Shown: positions 46,288 through 56,011 of the stretch, in pieces | Position numbering within the stretch: position 1 is the first letter of the stretch | Layout of the letters: each line of letters begins with the position of its first letter | Assembly: GCF_000381985.1 (NCBI RefSeq) | Contig: NZ_KB907339.1 | Coordinates: 186,001-250,000, forward strand | Direction: 5' to 3' | DNA from: Novispirillum itersonii subsp. itersonii ATCC 12639 | Lineage (GTDB): Bacteria > Pseudomonadota > Alphaproteobacteria > Rhodospirillales > Rhodospirillaceae | DNA: 64,000 nt | Made by a program: the position numbers and the translations under genes | Notes under the pieces: generated by a model | The model's input: the letters and a program-made list of their open reading frames with translations, nothing else | Database searches by the model: none | Told to the model about the DNA's origin: nothing

Positions 46288-48633
46288 TCAGTCGCGCAGC
46301 AGATAGGCCAGTTTCGGCACTTTCTTCAGCTGATGCTGCAGGGCGCTGCCCCGGCCCGACAGCGACGGATTGGTCATGAAGTAGACATGGGCGGAGAAAG
46401 CCCGCTCATCGCACTGTACCCGCCGGAAGGTGCCGTCAGGCTGCAGGTACCAGCTCTGTGCCTCGTCCTTCATGTTGGCGACCATGATCTGGTCCAGCAC
46501 CTGAGCGTGCACGGTCGGGTTTTCGATCGGCACCAGATGTTCGACGCGGTGGATCAGGTTGCGCGGCATCCAGTCAGCGGAAGACATGTAGACCTTGGCC
46601 TGACGGCCCGGCAACTTGCCGCCGTTGGCAAATACGATGATGCGGGAATGCTCAAGGAAGCGCCCGATCACCGACTTGACGCGGATGTTCTCGCTCAGCC
46701 CCGGCACGCCGGGCCGCAGGCAGCAGATGCCCCGGATCACCAGATCAATCTGCACCCCGGCGCACGACGCGACGTACAGCTTGTCGATCACCACCTCATC
46801 CACCAGCGAATTCATCTTTGCCCAGATGGCGGCGGGTTTACCGGCCTTGGCGTTGGCGATTTCGTCGTCAATCAGGCCCAGCAGGCGGTCGCGCAGGCCC
46901 AGCGGAGCGATCGCCAGCTTGTCCATATGTTCCGGCTTGGCATAGCCGGTCATGAAGTTGAAGGCCTTCAGGGCATCCAGACACAGCTGACGGTCGGCCG
47001 AGAAGAAGCTGAGATCGGTGTAGATCTTGGCGGTGATCGGGTGATAGTTGCCGGTGCCGAAATGCACGTAAGACCGCAGCTCGGCTCCTTCCCGCCGGGT
47101 GACCAGACTGATCTTGGCATGGGTTTTCAGGTCAATGAAGCCATAGACCACATTCACCCCGGCCCGTTCCAGATCCCGGGCCCACTGGATGTTGGCCTCT
47201 TCATCAAAGCGGGCCTTCAGTTCCACCATGGCGGTGACGGATTTGCCGTTTTCCGCCGCTTCGATCAGGGCGGCGACAATCGGGCTGCCTTTCGAGGTCC
47301 GGTACAGGGTCTGTTTGATCGACATCACCTGCGGGTCACGGGCGGCCTGTCGCAGGAACTGCACCACCACGTCGAACGATTCATAGGGGTGATGGACGAT
47401 GATGTCCTTCTGGCGGATCGCGGCGAAGCAGTCACCGCCGAAATCGCGGATACGTTCCGGGAAGCGGATGTTAAACGGCACGAACTGCAGGTCCGGCCGT
47501 TCGTCGGTGATCAGCTTGCGGGTGTCGGCCATGCCGATCAGCCCTTCAATGCGGAACACGTCTTCCGGGGCGACATGCATCTCATCACAGATGATCTTGA
47601 ACAGGTCATCCGGCATGTCGGCATTCAGGGTCAGGCGGATGCAGTGGCCGCGGCGGCGGCGCTTCAGTGCGCTTTCAAACGACTGCACCAGATCCTGCGC
47701 CTCTTCGTCGATTTCCATTTCGGAGTCGCGGATGACGCGGAAGTGACCGGTCTTGACCACATCAAAACCGGGGAACAGGTGATCGAGGAACAGCTTGACC
47801 GATTCTTCCAGCGGCAGGAACCGCAGGTCATCCCCCGGCAGACGCAGGAAGCGGTCCAGCCCCGGCGGCAGCGGCACCAGGGCCTGCAGCGGCTCCTGAT
47901 CAGTGCGGCGGGTCAGATGCAGGATCAGCGCGTGGGCCAGATTGGGGATGAAGGGGAACGGGTGGGCCGGGTCAATCGCCAGCGGGGTCAGCACCGGGAA
48001 GATCAGGTCCATGAAGTGGCGTTCCAGCCACGCCTTATCCTGTTCGGTCAGCTGCGGTACCGTCACCACATGGATGCCGTTGGCATCCAGTTCCTTACAC
48101 AGATCGTTCCATACCCGGCTCTGCTGTTCAATCAGCTGGCGGGCCTGCTTGTTGATGGCGTCCAGCTGCTGGGCCGGGGTCAGGCCGTCATGGCTGCGGC
48201 TGGTCACACCGGCGTGGACCTGCCCCTTCAGCCCGGCGACACGCACCATGTAGAATTCATCAAGGTTCGATGCCGAGATCGACAGAAAGCGCAGACGCTC
48301 CAGCAGCGGGTGGCGGCGGTTCTCCGATTCTTCCAGCACGCGGGTGTTGAACGCCAGCCACGACTGTTCCCGGTTGATGAACCGGTCGGGGCTGGTGGCG
48401 GTGATCGGCGGTGCGGAAGAAGGGGCGACGGCGGCGGTCATGACGGAATCCTGCTGTAAAGGGGGTGTGGAACGGGGCTCTTCTGCCGCCTTCGTGGTCA
48501 CGGTCCCACCGGTGGTTCCGGCGGCGGCTCCGGCCTTGGTCCGGGCGACGGCGCGCCCGGAGTGGGTCCGGGACCGGGGGCCGGGCTTGGCGCCGGACTG
48601 CCGGGGGGATCGGGTCGAAGGGGTGTCGGTCAT
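46288..48633 (-). CDS. ppk1: Polyphosphate kinase 1
   Basis: 781 residues. The core begins at about residue 80 ([20 protein letters not shown]). The two phosphotransfer HKD-like motifs are [10 protein letters not shown] (His505, autophosphorylation site by homology) and [13 protein letters not shown] (His662). It polymerises the gamma-phosphate of ATP into polyphosphate. The N-terminal ~75 residues are low-complexity, rich in Arg, Ser, Thr, Ala and Lys; GGAGCAGG before the ATG at 48633 supports including them, but an internal ATG with AGCAGGA ahead, near 48441, would give the compact form. Confidence 0.95.
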   Translation of the reverse strand: MTDTPSTRSPRQSGAKPGPRSRTHSGRAVARTKAGAAAGTTGGTVTTKAAEEPRSTPPLQQDSVMTAAVAPSSAPPITATSPDRFINREQSWLAFNTRVLEESENRRHPLLERLRFLSISASNLDEFYMVRVAGLKGQVHAGVTSRSHDGLTPAQQLDAINKQARQLIEQQSRVWNDLCKELDANGIHVVTVPQLTEQDKAWLERHFMDLIFPVLTPLAIDPAHPFPFIPNLAHALILHLTRRTDQEPLQALVPLPPGLDRFLRLPGDDLRFLPLEESVKLFLDHLFPGFDVVKTGHFRVIRDSEMEIDEEAQDLVQSFESALKRRRRGHCIRLTLNADMPDDLFKIICDEMHVAPEDVFRIEGLIGMADTRKLITDERPDLQFVPFNIRFPERIRDFGGDCFAAIRQKDIIVHHPYESFDVVVQFLRQAARDPQVMSIKQTLYRTSKGSPIVAALIEAAENGKSVTAMVELKARFDEEANIQWARDLERAGVNVVYGFIDLKTHAKISLVTRREGAELRSYVHFGTGNYHPITAKIYTDLSFFSADRQLCLDALKAFNFMTGYAKPEHMDKLAIAPLGLRDRLLGLIDDEIANAKAGKPAAIWAKMNSLVDEVVIDKLYVASCAGVQIDLVIRGICCLRPGVPGLSENIRVKSVIGRFLEHSRIIVFANGGKLPGRQAKVYMSSADWMPRNLIHRVEHLVPIENPTVHAQVLDQIMVANMKDEAQSWYLQPDGTFRRVQCDERAFSAHVYFMTNPSLSGRGSALQHQLKKVPKLAYLLRD

Positions 48634-48884
48634 TGAACCTGCTCCGCGTAAGAGGTGATGCCGCAAACCACGGTCGGAATATCATGAAATTTCCGTGTCA
48701 GTTCAACGCGGGGTCGCGCTGGCACAGCTCTATCAATAAACTACGGCTTCCCCGGCCCGTCCACAGGGAACACTTACGGCGGGCAGGGGAATTCGGTGCC
48801 CCTGCGGTTTGCCCGCAGCGCCGACCGGGGGCAGGCACCCGGTTTTCCCGTACCCCATCAAGCTCAAGGCAGGAGCCCGGCCCG

Positions 48885-49400
48885 ATGAAGCAGCTGTACC
48901 TGATGCGTCATGCGAAATCCGAATGGGATGACCCGGATCTGGATGACCATGACCGCCCGCTGTCCCCGCGGGGGGAACGGGCCGCGCCGCTGATGGCCGG
49001 TCATCTGAAAAGCCGGTCGATTCAGCCGGGGCTGATTCTCTGCTCCACCGCCCGGCGGACCCGCGAGACCCTCGGGTTTCTGACCCCGGCGCTGGATGGG
49101 GTGCCGGTACAGTTTGAGCGGCAGGTCTACACCTTTAATCCCGACAGCCTGTTTGACCGCCTGCGCCTGCTGGATGACAGCCTGAAAGCGGTGATGGTGG
49201 TCGGCCATAATCCGGCCCTGCAGGATCTGACCCTGATGCTGACGGAAGGGCAGACGGTGACCGCCGCCCGTACGGCGCTGGAGGATAAGTTCCCGACAGC
49301 GGCCTATGCCGAGCTGGATCTGGATATCGGCAGCTGGCGGGATCTGGCTACCGGCTGCGGGCGTCTGGCCCATTTCACCCGGCCCCGTGATCTGGCCTGA
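48885..49400 (+). CDS. Histidine phosphatase family protein (SixA-like)
   Basis: 171 residues. RHG-type active site LYLMRHAKSEW (RHA, His) at the N-terminus, second catalytic region VMVVGHNPALQDL, and SPRGERAAP; small size fits SixA phosphohistidine phosphatases. Cytoplasmic. AGGAG before the ATG at 48885; the frame stays open far upstream inside the ppk1 antisense and is rejected. Followed by a terminator. Confidence 0.92.
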   Translation: MKQLYLMRHAKSEWDDPDLDDHDRPLSPRGERAAPLMAGHLKSRSIQPGLILCSTARRTRETLGFLTPALDGVPVQFERQVYTFNPDSLFDRLRLLDDSLKAVMVVGHNPALQDLTLMLTEGQTVTAARTALEDKFPTAAYAELDLDIGSWRDLATGCGRLAHFTRPRDLA

Positions 49401-49427
49401 GCGGTCAGGCGCGCAGCATAAAGAAAG

Positions 49428-49461
49428 GGGGGGAGGGCCCTGTGGCCTTCCCCCCATTTTT
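49428..49461. terminator. Bidirectional terminator between the SixA-like gene and sppA
   Basis: GGGGGGAGGGCC / GGCCTTCCCCCC (one G-T pair) with a 4-nt loop, T-run on the plus side and TTTCTTT on the minus side. Confidence 0.82.
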
Positions 49462-49481
49462 GTAGAACCGCACTCCCCCGG

Positions 49482-51272
49482 TCAGGGCCGGGGGGCGGTG
49501 CTGATTCCGGGCAGGCCAGGGGCCAGCACGCTGTTGCCGCGCGGGTCAGCGGTGGCGCTGATCTGTTCCGCCACGCCGAGGACCGGCGCCAGCACCGCCT
49601 GAAGGCGGCTGAGGGAGGACAGCAGGCCCGGCAGTTTACCGCCCAGCAGGGTTTGCAACAGGGCTTCCAGCCCGCTCGGCGGGGTCGGGTAGGCAACCAG
49701 AGAAACGGGGGCATCTTCGGCGATCCCGGCTTCTGACCGCGCCAGTGTGACCGCGGTGGAGAAATCGCCCAGTTCGTCCACCAGCCCGATGGCTTTGGCA
49801 TCGCTGCCGGTCCAGATGCGGCCACGGGCGACCTGATCCATCTGGGCAGCGGTCAGGCTGCGGTTGGCGGCGGCCTTGCCGGTGAAGTCGGCATAGATGG
49901 TGTCGAGCATACGGTCAAACCACTGCCGTTCCGCCGGGGTGAAGGTGCGGTTGGGGCTCCACAGGGTTGCATTGGGGCTGGTCTGCACCGTTTCCCAATG
50001 GATGCCGAGTTTTGCCCACAGATCCGTCAGCACCGGCTTACCGGCAAACACCCCGATGGACCCGGTGATGGTGCCCGGCTGGGCGACAATTTTGCGGGCT
50101 GGCATGGCGATGAAATATCCGCCGGAGGCAGCGACATCGCCCAGCGTGGCAATCACCGGCAGGCGCTTGTCACGGGCGCGCATCAGTTCCCGCCAGATAC
50201 TGTCAGCGGCAATGTAATCACCGCCGGGGCTGTTGACCCGCAGCACGATGGCCTTGACCTTGGGATCGTTGATGGCATCGCGGATTGCTTCTGCCGTGGT
50301 ATCGGACCCGATGGAGGAGTACAGGCCGCTGCCGTCGATATCGCTCGGGCCCCGGTGCACGTTGCCCTCAGCTTCGATCACGGCGATCACGGTGCCATTC
50401 GGTTTGCCGGGTTTCGGCTGGGCGGCGGCATAATCCTCCAGCGTGGTGTGCGACCGGGTCCCGGCGGCTTCTTCCACGGCGGTCAGCAGTTCATCCCAAT
50501 AGCCGGTGGCATCGACCAGACCGGCGGTCCGGGCTTCCGCCGCAAACATCGGCGGGTGCTGCATCATGGCGTTGATCTTGGCTTTGTCGAGTTTGCGGTC
50601 GGCGGCGACCGCCTCAATCACCTGCATCTGCCACGACTGGAACAGCCGCTCGAACGAAGCCCGCTGCGGCGCGCTCATGTCATTGCGGATCAGGCTGTCC
50701 ATCGCATTCTTGTATTCCCACCGCTGCCCGAATTCAGCCGTGATGCCAAGATCGGTCAGTGCCTTGTGGGCGAAGGGGATTTCCGCCTGAAAACCGTTCA
50801 GGCCCAGCATGCCGGACGGCTGGATCCAGATTTTCTCAAAGGCGGACGCCAGATAATAGTTGGACGGGCTGCCACCCATGTCACCAAGGGAATCCGCATA
50901 GGCAAAGGTCGGCTTGCCAGCCGCCCGCAGCCGGGCGACGGCGGACCGCAGCTCCTGCGCCTGTGCCATCGGCCGGTCGCCGGAGCCGAAACGGCCGATC
51001 ACCCCTTTGATGCTGTCATCCGCCGCGGCGGCATCCAGTGCCTCGATCACGGACCGCAGGGTCGGCTGCGACTGCAGCGGGCCGCCGCTGCTGCCGTGGC
51101 CCCCGTCCCGGAACGCAGTGGTGAAGTCCACCACCAGAACGGTGGAATCCGGCACATCCGGGTGGGACGGGCCAAAGGAGGTCACGACATTCCACGCCAC
51201 CACCGCCAGCGCCAGAGCCAGAGCCCCCAGCACGGACAGGACAGCGAGAATGATTTTGCCAAACAGGCGCAT
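49482..51272 (-). CDS. sppA: Signal peptide peptidase SppA, 67K type
   Basis: 596 residues, full-length double-domain form. An N-terminal membrane anchor (FGKIILAVLSVLGALALALA) is followed by domain 1 with the putative catalytic Lys region (SNYYLASAFEKIWIQPSGML) and domain 2 with the Ser region (GDVAASGGYFIAMPARKIVA, TITGSIGVFAGKP). Membrane-bound protease degrading cleaved signal peptides. Same strand as the rhodanese gene upstream (47 bp gap). Confidence 0.94.
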   Translation of the reverse strand: MRLFGKIILAVLSVLGALALALAVVAWNVVTSFGPSHPDVPDSTVLVVDFTTAFRDGGHGSSGGPLQSQPTLRSVIEALDAAAADDSIKGVIGRFGSGDRPMAQAQELRSAVARLRAAGKPTFAYADSLGDMGGSPSNYYLASAFEKIWIQPSGMLGLNGFQAEIPFAHKALTDLGITAEFGQRWEYKNAMDSLIRNDMSAPQRASFERLFQSWQMQVIEAVAADRKLDKAKINAMMQHPPMFAAEARTAGLVDATGYWDELLTAVEEAAGTRSHTTLEDYAAAQPKPGKPNGTVIAVIEAEGNVHRGPSDIDGSGLYSSIGSDTTAEAIRDAINDPKVKAIVLRVNSPGGDYIAADSIWRELMRARDKRLPVIATLGDVAASGGYFIAMPARKIVAQPGTITGSIGVFAGKPVLTDLWAKLGIHWETVQTSPNATLWSPNRTFTPAERQWFDRMLDTIYADFTGKAAANRSLTAAQMDQVARGRIWTGSDAKAIGLVDELGDFSTAVTLARSEAGIAEDAPVSLVAYPTPPSGLEALLQTLLGGKLPGLLSSLSRLQAVLAPVLGVAEQISATADPRGNSVLAPGLPGISTAPRP

Positions 51273-51319
51273 AACAAAGCGTCTCCGCTACGGAACGGGG
51301 GTACGGAACGGATCTGGGG

Positions 51320-51646
51320 TCAGCGTACCACGGGGTAACCGGCGTCAGCCCACGCCAGAATACCACCGGCCAGATTGTAGCCGGTGACAATCCCGTCATT
51401 GGCCAGATGGGACGCGACGGTCATCGACCGCTTGCCCGACCGGCACATGAACACCACGGTGGCATCGGGCTCTTCCGGCAGGGCGGTGACATCAAAGGCC
51501 GACATCGGGTTCAGCACCGCTTCGGCAACATGGCCCTGATCCCACTCATTCTGTTCGCGCACGTCGATCAGATGGAAGGACTTACCGTCAGCCAGCCACT
51601 GGTGCAGCTGCTCGACGCTGATTTCTTCGACGGAAGGAAGGGACAT
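51320..51646 (-). CDS. Single-domain rhodanese
   Basis: 108 residues, one rhodanese domain. The active-site loop is FMCRSGKRSMTVAS (Cys at about 75). LIDVREQNEWDQGHVAEAV is the usual N-terminal segment. Cytoplasmic sulfur carrier/sulfurtransferase. The ATG at 51646 follows GGAAAGG; the open frame upstream (to 51844) is proline/arginine-rich and unrelated. Likely in an operon with sppA. Confidence 0.9.
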   Translation of the reverse strand: MSLPSVEEISVEQLHQWLADGKSFHLIDVREQNEWDQGHVAEAVLNPMSAFDVTALPEEPDATVVFMCRSGKRSMTVASHLANDGIVTGYNLAGGILAWADAGYPVVR

Positions 51647-51982
51647 CTCGGCACCTTTCCGAAAAATCTGGCCCCGGGTGGGCGGGGCGGATTGGGGGTT
51701 TCCCCGGATCTGAGTTTCAATGACTGATAAGGGGAGGCGGCGGGGGGCGCAAGCGCCTTCCGGTGTTTTGCGGGCTTTTCCTGCCGGAATCGACCTTATC
51801 TCTGCTCTCTGCTGAAAAAACGGGAATGACGTCGCCGTCATCATTCTGCCACATCAGGATGGGTATTCAGGCGCGGCAAGGCGCGGTATATGAGGGGCAG
51901 CACACAGCCGCTGACCCCGGCGGCGGTGCGGCGGCCCGAGGGGCCGCAGAGATGGTTGACCGACAGACAGCGGGGAGACGGC
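51647..51982. other. Intergenic region, 336 bp, no gene
   Basis: Between the divergent rhodanese and corA genes. Only a small GGCGC-AA-GCGCC hairpin near 51747-51758 was seen; promoters for both genes must lie here but none is convincing. Confidence 0.45.
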
Positions 51983-52981
51983 ATGCTGACGGTTTACGTG
52001 CCCGGTCCGAACGGACTGTTGCCCTATGCTCCGGTACCCGGCACCCCGGTGCCGCCGGAAGCGGTATGGATTGACCTGTACCAGCCTGCGCTGGCCGAAG
52101 TGCAGCGGGTGGAGCAGGCCCTTGATCTGGCCCTGCCGACACGGGAAGAGATGCAGGAGATCGAGGTCTCCAGCCGCCTGTATCAGGAAGACGGCGCCCT
52201 GTTCATGACAGCGGTGGTGCTGGTGCAGTCCGATACCGAACACCCGGAAACCACGGCGGTGACCTTTGTGCTGAAGGGGGACCATCTGGTGACGGTCCGC
52301 CATGCCGAGCCCAAGCCGTTCCGGCAGTTTATCACCCGCGCCAGCCGTCACAGCGCCCTGAAGCGCGGGGATCAGGTGCTCAATGGCCTGCTGGAGGCGG
52401 TGATCGAGCGGGCCGCCGATATTCTGGAACGGGTCACCACCCGGGTTGATGCCCTGTCGATGGAAGTGTTCATGCGTTCCGGCTCTGCGGCGTCTGGCAA
52501 GGCCGTGTCGGGGAAGACCGTGAAGGAGTTCCGCGATTTTCAGGAAATCCTGTCGGAAGTGGGGAAGACCGGCGATGTCGCCTCCCGCGCGCGGGAAAGT
52601 CTGATGTCCATCGGTCGTCTGCTGGCGTTCCTCGGTCAGGGGCTGCCCAAGCAGGCGAAAGACCCCAAGGCACAGGTCAAGGTGCTGTGGCGGGACGTGC
52701 AGAGCCTGCTCGACCACGCCAATTTCGTCGCCGGAAAGATCACCTTTCTGCTGGATGCGACCCTTGGCATGGTCAACATTGAACAGAACGCCATCATTAA
52801 GATTTTCTCGGTGGTGTCGGTGGTGTTCCTGCCGCCGACACTGGTTGCCAGCATGTACGGGATGAACTTCAAAATCATCCCGGAACTGGAATGGACCTTC
52901 GGCTATCCATGGGCGCTGTGCCTGATGGTGGTGTCGGCGGTGGCACCGTTCCTGTATTTCAAGCGCCGGGGCTGGCTGTGA
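51983..52981 (+). CDS. corA: CorA-family magnesium/divalent-cation transporter
   Basis: 332 residues. Long cytoplasmic domain, then two C-terminal membrane helices with the invariant YGMNF motif at about 292-296 between them; the end is basic (FKRRGWL). It forms a pentameric channel for Mg2+ (or Co2+). GGGGAGAC before the ATG at 51983; the 31 upstream open codons are unrelated. Confidence 0.94.
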   Translation: MLTVYVPGPNGLLPYAPVPGTPVPPEAVWIDLYQPALAEVQRVEQALDLALPTREEMQEIEVSSRLYQEDGALFMTAVVLVQSDTEHPETTAVTFVLKGDHLVTVRHAEPKPFRQFITRASRHSALKRGDQVLNGLLEAVIERAADILERVTTRVDALSMEVFMRSGSAASGKAVSGKTVKEFRDFQEILSEVGKTGDVASRARESLMSIGRLLAFLGQGLPKQAKDPKAQVKVLWRDVQSLLDHANFVAGKITFLLDATLGMVNIEQNAIIKIFSVVSVVFLPPTLVASMYGMNFKIIPELEWTFGYPWALCLMVVSAVAPFLYFKRRGWL

Positions 52982-53097
52982 CGGGGCTGATTTTTTCTGT
53001 CCCGTCCGGGGCGGTGCCTCTGGTATTGTCCGCCCCCTGACCGCGCCGGAACCCCGGCACAATATAGCTGACAGAGTTTGACGGAGTTTACCCGAGC

Positions 53098-54468
53098 ATG
53101 AGCGGACGCAAGTATTTCGGCACCGATGGGGTGCGCGGCACCGCCAACACTGACCCGATGACCGCAGAGACCGCCCTGAAGGTGGGGATGGCCGCCGGAC
53201 GGGTGTTCACCCGGGGGACCCACCGCCATACCGTGGTGATCGGCAAGGATACCCGGCTGTCGGGCTATATGATTGAACCGGCTCTGGTGGCGGGCTTTAT
53301 CTCTGTCGGGATGGATGTGGTGCTGGTCGGGCCGCTGCCGACCCCGGCGGTGGCGATGCTGACCCGGTCGCTGCGGGCTGATCTGGGGGTGATGATTTCC
53401 GCCTCGCACAATCCATATCAGGATAATGGCATCAAACTGTTCGGCCCGGATGGCTTTAAGCTGTCGGACGAGGTCGAGGCCGAGATCGAACACCTGATGG
53501 ACAATGGCCTGAAGGCGGCGCTGGCTGATCCGTCGCATCTGGGCCGGGCCCGGCGCATTGATGATGCGTCCGGCCGCTATGTCGAGGCCGCCAAGCAGAC
53601 CTTCCCGCGGGGGCTGCGTCTGGACGGGCTGAAAGTGGTGCTCGATTGTGCCAACGGCGCTGCCTATAAGGTGGCACCGGCAGTCCTGTGGGAGCTGGGG
53701 GCCGATGTCGTCAAGATCGGCGTCACCCCGGATGGTACCAACATCAACGCCGGTGTCGGCTCGCAGCACCCCGAGGCCCTGAAGGCCGCCGTTCTCGCCA
53801 ATAAGGCCGATATCGGCATTGCGCTGGACGGGGATGCTGACCGGGTGGTGCTGTGTGATGAGCGTGGCAATCTGGTCGATGGCGATCAGGTGCTGGGGCT
53901 GATTGCCCGCGCCCTGAAGCGCCGGGGGCAGCTGGCCGGCAATACGGTGGTTGCCACTGTGATGTCTAACCTTGGCCTTGAAACTTTCCTGCGCCGCGAG
54001 GGCATCGCGCTGGAACGCACGGCGGTCGGTGACCGCTATGTGGTTGAGCGGATGCGGGAAGGTGGCTTCAATCTTGGCGGTGAACAGTCCGGCCATGTGG
54101 TGATCGGGGATCACGCGACCACCGGTGACGGTCTGGTTGCTGCTCTGCAGGTGCTGGCCGAACTGGTGCAGAGTGGCAAACCGGCCAGTGACATCCTGAC
54201 CGTGTTCACCCCGTGCCCGCAGCGTCTTAAAAATGTGCGGGTAAAGGATAAGGCACTGGCGACGGCCCTGCTGACTCTGCCCGCCGTGACCGATGCGGTG
54301 GCAGAGTGGGAGAACCGGCTGAAGGGGCAGGGGCGGATTCTGCTGCGTAAGTCCGGCACCGAGCCGCTGGTGCGGGTGATGGCGGAAGCCACTGATCCGG
54401 CGATGGTCGATGCGATTGTCGAGGATCTGTGCGCCACCATCGAAGGCATCGCCGCAGCACAGGGGTAA
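53098..54468 (+). CDS. glmM: Phosphoglucosamine mutase
   Basis: 456 residues. [10 protein letters not shown] at the N-terminus; phosphoserine loop [15 protein letters not shown] with Ser103; metal loop LDGDADRV at about 242-249; C-terminal phosphate loop [15 protein letters not shown]. It turns glucosamine-6-P into glucosamine-1-P for peptidoglycan and LPS precursors. Forms a unit with thiD (4-bp gap). Confidence 0.96.
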   Translation: MSGRKYFGTDGVRGTANTDPMTAETALKVGMAAGRVFTRGTHRHTVVIGKDTRLSGYMIEPALVAGFISVGMDVVLVGPLPTPAVAMLTRSLRADLGVMISASHNPYQDNGIKLFGPDGFKLSDEVEAEIEHLMDNGLKAALADPSHLGRARRIDDASGRYVEAAKQTFPRGLRLDGLKVVLDCANGAAYKVAPAVLWELGADVVKIGVTPDGTNINAGVGSQHPEALKAAVLANKADIGIALDGDADRVVLCDERGNLVDGDQVLGLIARALKRRGQLAGNTVVATVMSNLGLETFLRREGIALERTAVGDRYVVERMREGGFNLGGEQSGHVVIGDHATTGDGLVAALQVLAELVQSGKPASDILTVFTPCPQRLKNVRVKDKALATALLTLPAVTDAVAEWENRLKGQGRILLRKSGTEPLVRVMAEATDPAMVDAIVEDLCATIEGIAAAQG

Positions 54469-54472
54469 AGCC

Positions 54473-55285
54473 ATGACGCAGACTCGCGGACGGGTGTTGA
54501 TCATCGCCGGGTCGGATTCCGGCGGTGGGGCGGGGATTCAGGCCGATATCAAGGCGGTGACCTGCCTGGGTGGCTTTGCGATGACGGCAATCACCGCCCT
54601 GACGGCCCAGAATACGCAGGGGGTCTTTGGTATCCATGCGGTGCCGGAAGAGTTCGTGCGGGAGCAGATCCGTGTGGTGATGCAGGATCTGGGGGCGGAT
54701 TGCCTGAAGATCGGGATGCTGGCAACAGCGGGGATCATCCGCTGTGTCCGGCAGGCGATTGACGATTTTGCCCCCACAGTGCCGCTGGTGCTTGATCCGG
54801 TTATGGTCGCCAAGGGGGGCCATCCGCTGCTGGAGCCGGACGCTGTTGACGCCCTGAAGGCCTGTCTCGCGCCCCGGGCGACCGTCATCACCCCCAATCT
54901 GCCGGAGGCCGGGGTGCTGACCGGCCTGACCCTGTCGACCGAGCCCGATATGCGGGCAGCCGTGGCCCCGCTGCGGGCGCTGGGGGCGCAGGCGGTGCTG
55001 CTGAAGGGCGGCCATCTGGACGGCGAAGCCCTGCTGGATCTGCTGGTGGAGCCATCCGGCCAGACCGAATACCGCGACAGCCGCCTGCACACGGCCCACA
55101 CCCACGGGACCGGCTGCACGCTGGCCTCGGCGATTGCCGCCGGGGTGGCACAGGGCCTGCCGCTGGAGCGGGCGGTGGCCCGCGCCCGGGCCTATGTGCG
55201 GGTGGCGATTGAGACCGCGCCGGGTCTGGGGACCGGGCATGGCCCTCTGAACCATGCCCATACGGTGGTGGCCCCGGCAGGCTGA
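54473..55285 (+). CDS. thiD: Hydroxymethylpyrimidine/phosphomethylpyrimidine kinase
   Basis: 270 residues. Ribokinase-like fold: VLIIAGSDSGGGAGIQADIK at the start, PLVLDPVMVAKGG, LKGGH and HTHGTGCTLASAIAAGVA (anion hole/catalytic Asp region) near the end. It phosphorylates HMP and HMP-P in thiamine synthesis. ATG at 54473 follows GGGGTAAAG and lies 4 bp after glmM. Its stop abuts the stop of the FolE-like gene on the other strand. Confidence 0.94.
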   Translation: MTQTRGRVLIIAGSDSGGGAGIQADIKAVTCLGGFAMTAITALTAQNTQGVFGIHAVPEEFVREQIRVVMQDLGADCLKIGMLATAGIIRCVRQAIDDFAPTVPLVLDPVMVAKGGHPLLEPDAVDALKACLAPRATVITPNLPEAGVLTGLTLSTEPDMRAAVAPLRALGAQAVLLKGGHLDGEALLDLLVEPSGQTEYRDSRLHTAHTHGTGCTLASAIAAGVAQGLPLERAVARARAYVRVAIETAPGLGTGHGPLNHAHTVVAPAG

Positions 55286-55768
55286 TCACAGACGGAACAG
55301 AGACAGAATTTCCTGACGGGCGGCGCTGTCGGTCTGGTAGATCCCGCGTGCCTCAAGGGTGATGGTGTCGGCCTCCAGTGCGTCGGCGATTTCCCGCGTT
55401 AACCGCTCCTGACTTTGCAGCTGGGCTGACAGGGCCTGTACCGCACGGGCGATTTTTGACAATCCGAGAATCCAGTCACCGGGGCGGTATGCGACGTGGA
55501 TCACCCCTTCCATCGGCAACATGTGATGTTCACAGTGACTGTACAGCGTCAGGTTCCGCAGCAGCACCGGCCCGGTATGGCGCGGGGTGTTGGGTTCCAT
55601 CGCGGAGTGCAGCAGCGACAGGGGGTTGTCACTGTATCCTGATAAGAAGCTGGCGTGAGCGCGCGCCGCCCGCTCCGGGGTGTCGCGGAGATCACGGCGC
55701 TGGGGGTCGTCGCCGCTGGCGTCAAGCAGGGCGCGGTACGCATCGGGGGGGAGCTGGGGGCTGGGCAT
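55286..55768 (-). CDS. Shortened FolE (GTP cyclohydrolase I)-like protein lacking the second catalytic segment
   Basis: 160 residues, short for FolE (about 190-220). LRDTPERAARAHASFLSGY, then SHCEHHMLPMEGVIHVAY (Cys79, His81, His82: zinc/catalytic motif) and GLSKIARAVQALSAQLQSQE-RLTREIAD are plain FolE features. In FolE the next conserved stretch carries His179 and Cys181 (E. coli numbers), needed for catalysis and zinc; here TITLEARGIYQTDSAARQEI passes straight from the strand to the ARGI segment, with that His and Cys missing and a later loop shortened. The reading frame is intact, so this is not simple decay. A Zur-type palindrome lies 11-29 bp upstream of the ATG. Whether it makes dihydroneopterin, binds zinc or does something else is open. 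Confidence 0.82.
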   Translation of the reverse strand: MPSPQLPPDAYRALLDASGDDPQRRDLRDTPERAARAHASFLSGYSDNPLSLLHSAMEPNTPRHTGPVLLRNLTLYSHCEHHMLPMEGVIHVAYRPGDWILGLSKIARAVQALSAQLQSQERLTREIADALEADTITLEARGIYQTDSAARQEILSLFRL

Positions 55769-55779
55769 GATGAGGTTCC

Positions 55780-55797
55780 GTTATGTTATAACATATC
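55780..55797. promoter_or_regulatory. Zur-box-like operator upstream of the FolE-like gene
   Basis: GTTATGTTATAACATATC: compared with the perfect palindrome GTTATGTTATAACATAAC it differs at one base, and the inner 14 bp (55782-55795) are perfect. TGTTATAACA-type palindromes are the known targets of the zinc repressor Zur in proteobacteria. It sits immediately before the FolE-like start codon, so bound Zur would block that gene; the divergent binding-protein gene starts 215 bp away. Confidence 0.7.
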
Positions 55798-56011
55798 ATT
55801 AACGGCATCGTGCGACTCTGGCAAGGACCGGAATCAACAGAAACAGGGCTCTATCCGGGCAAGAAGGACTATTCGCAGACCGGCCCGGCCAGACTACTGT
55901 GAACGGAATACGCCCCGGCAGGCAGCCGACGGACATCAGGGATGTGCCGTCAGGCCGCAAGCGCGGACGGTGGCCGTTATGGTCGTGTGGTCTGGTATGG
56001 AGTGGTCAGGA

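Noticed and set aside
46276-48459. 727-codon plus-strand open frame opposite ppk1
   Set aside because: Antisense shadow; ppk1 catalytic motifs are all on the minus strand.
49998-51338. 446-codon plus-strand open frame opposite sppA
   Set aside because: Antisense shadow, no domain, His/Gly/Arg-rich composition.
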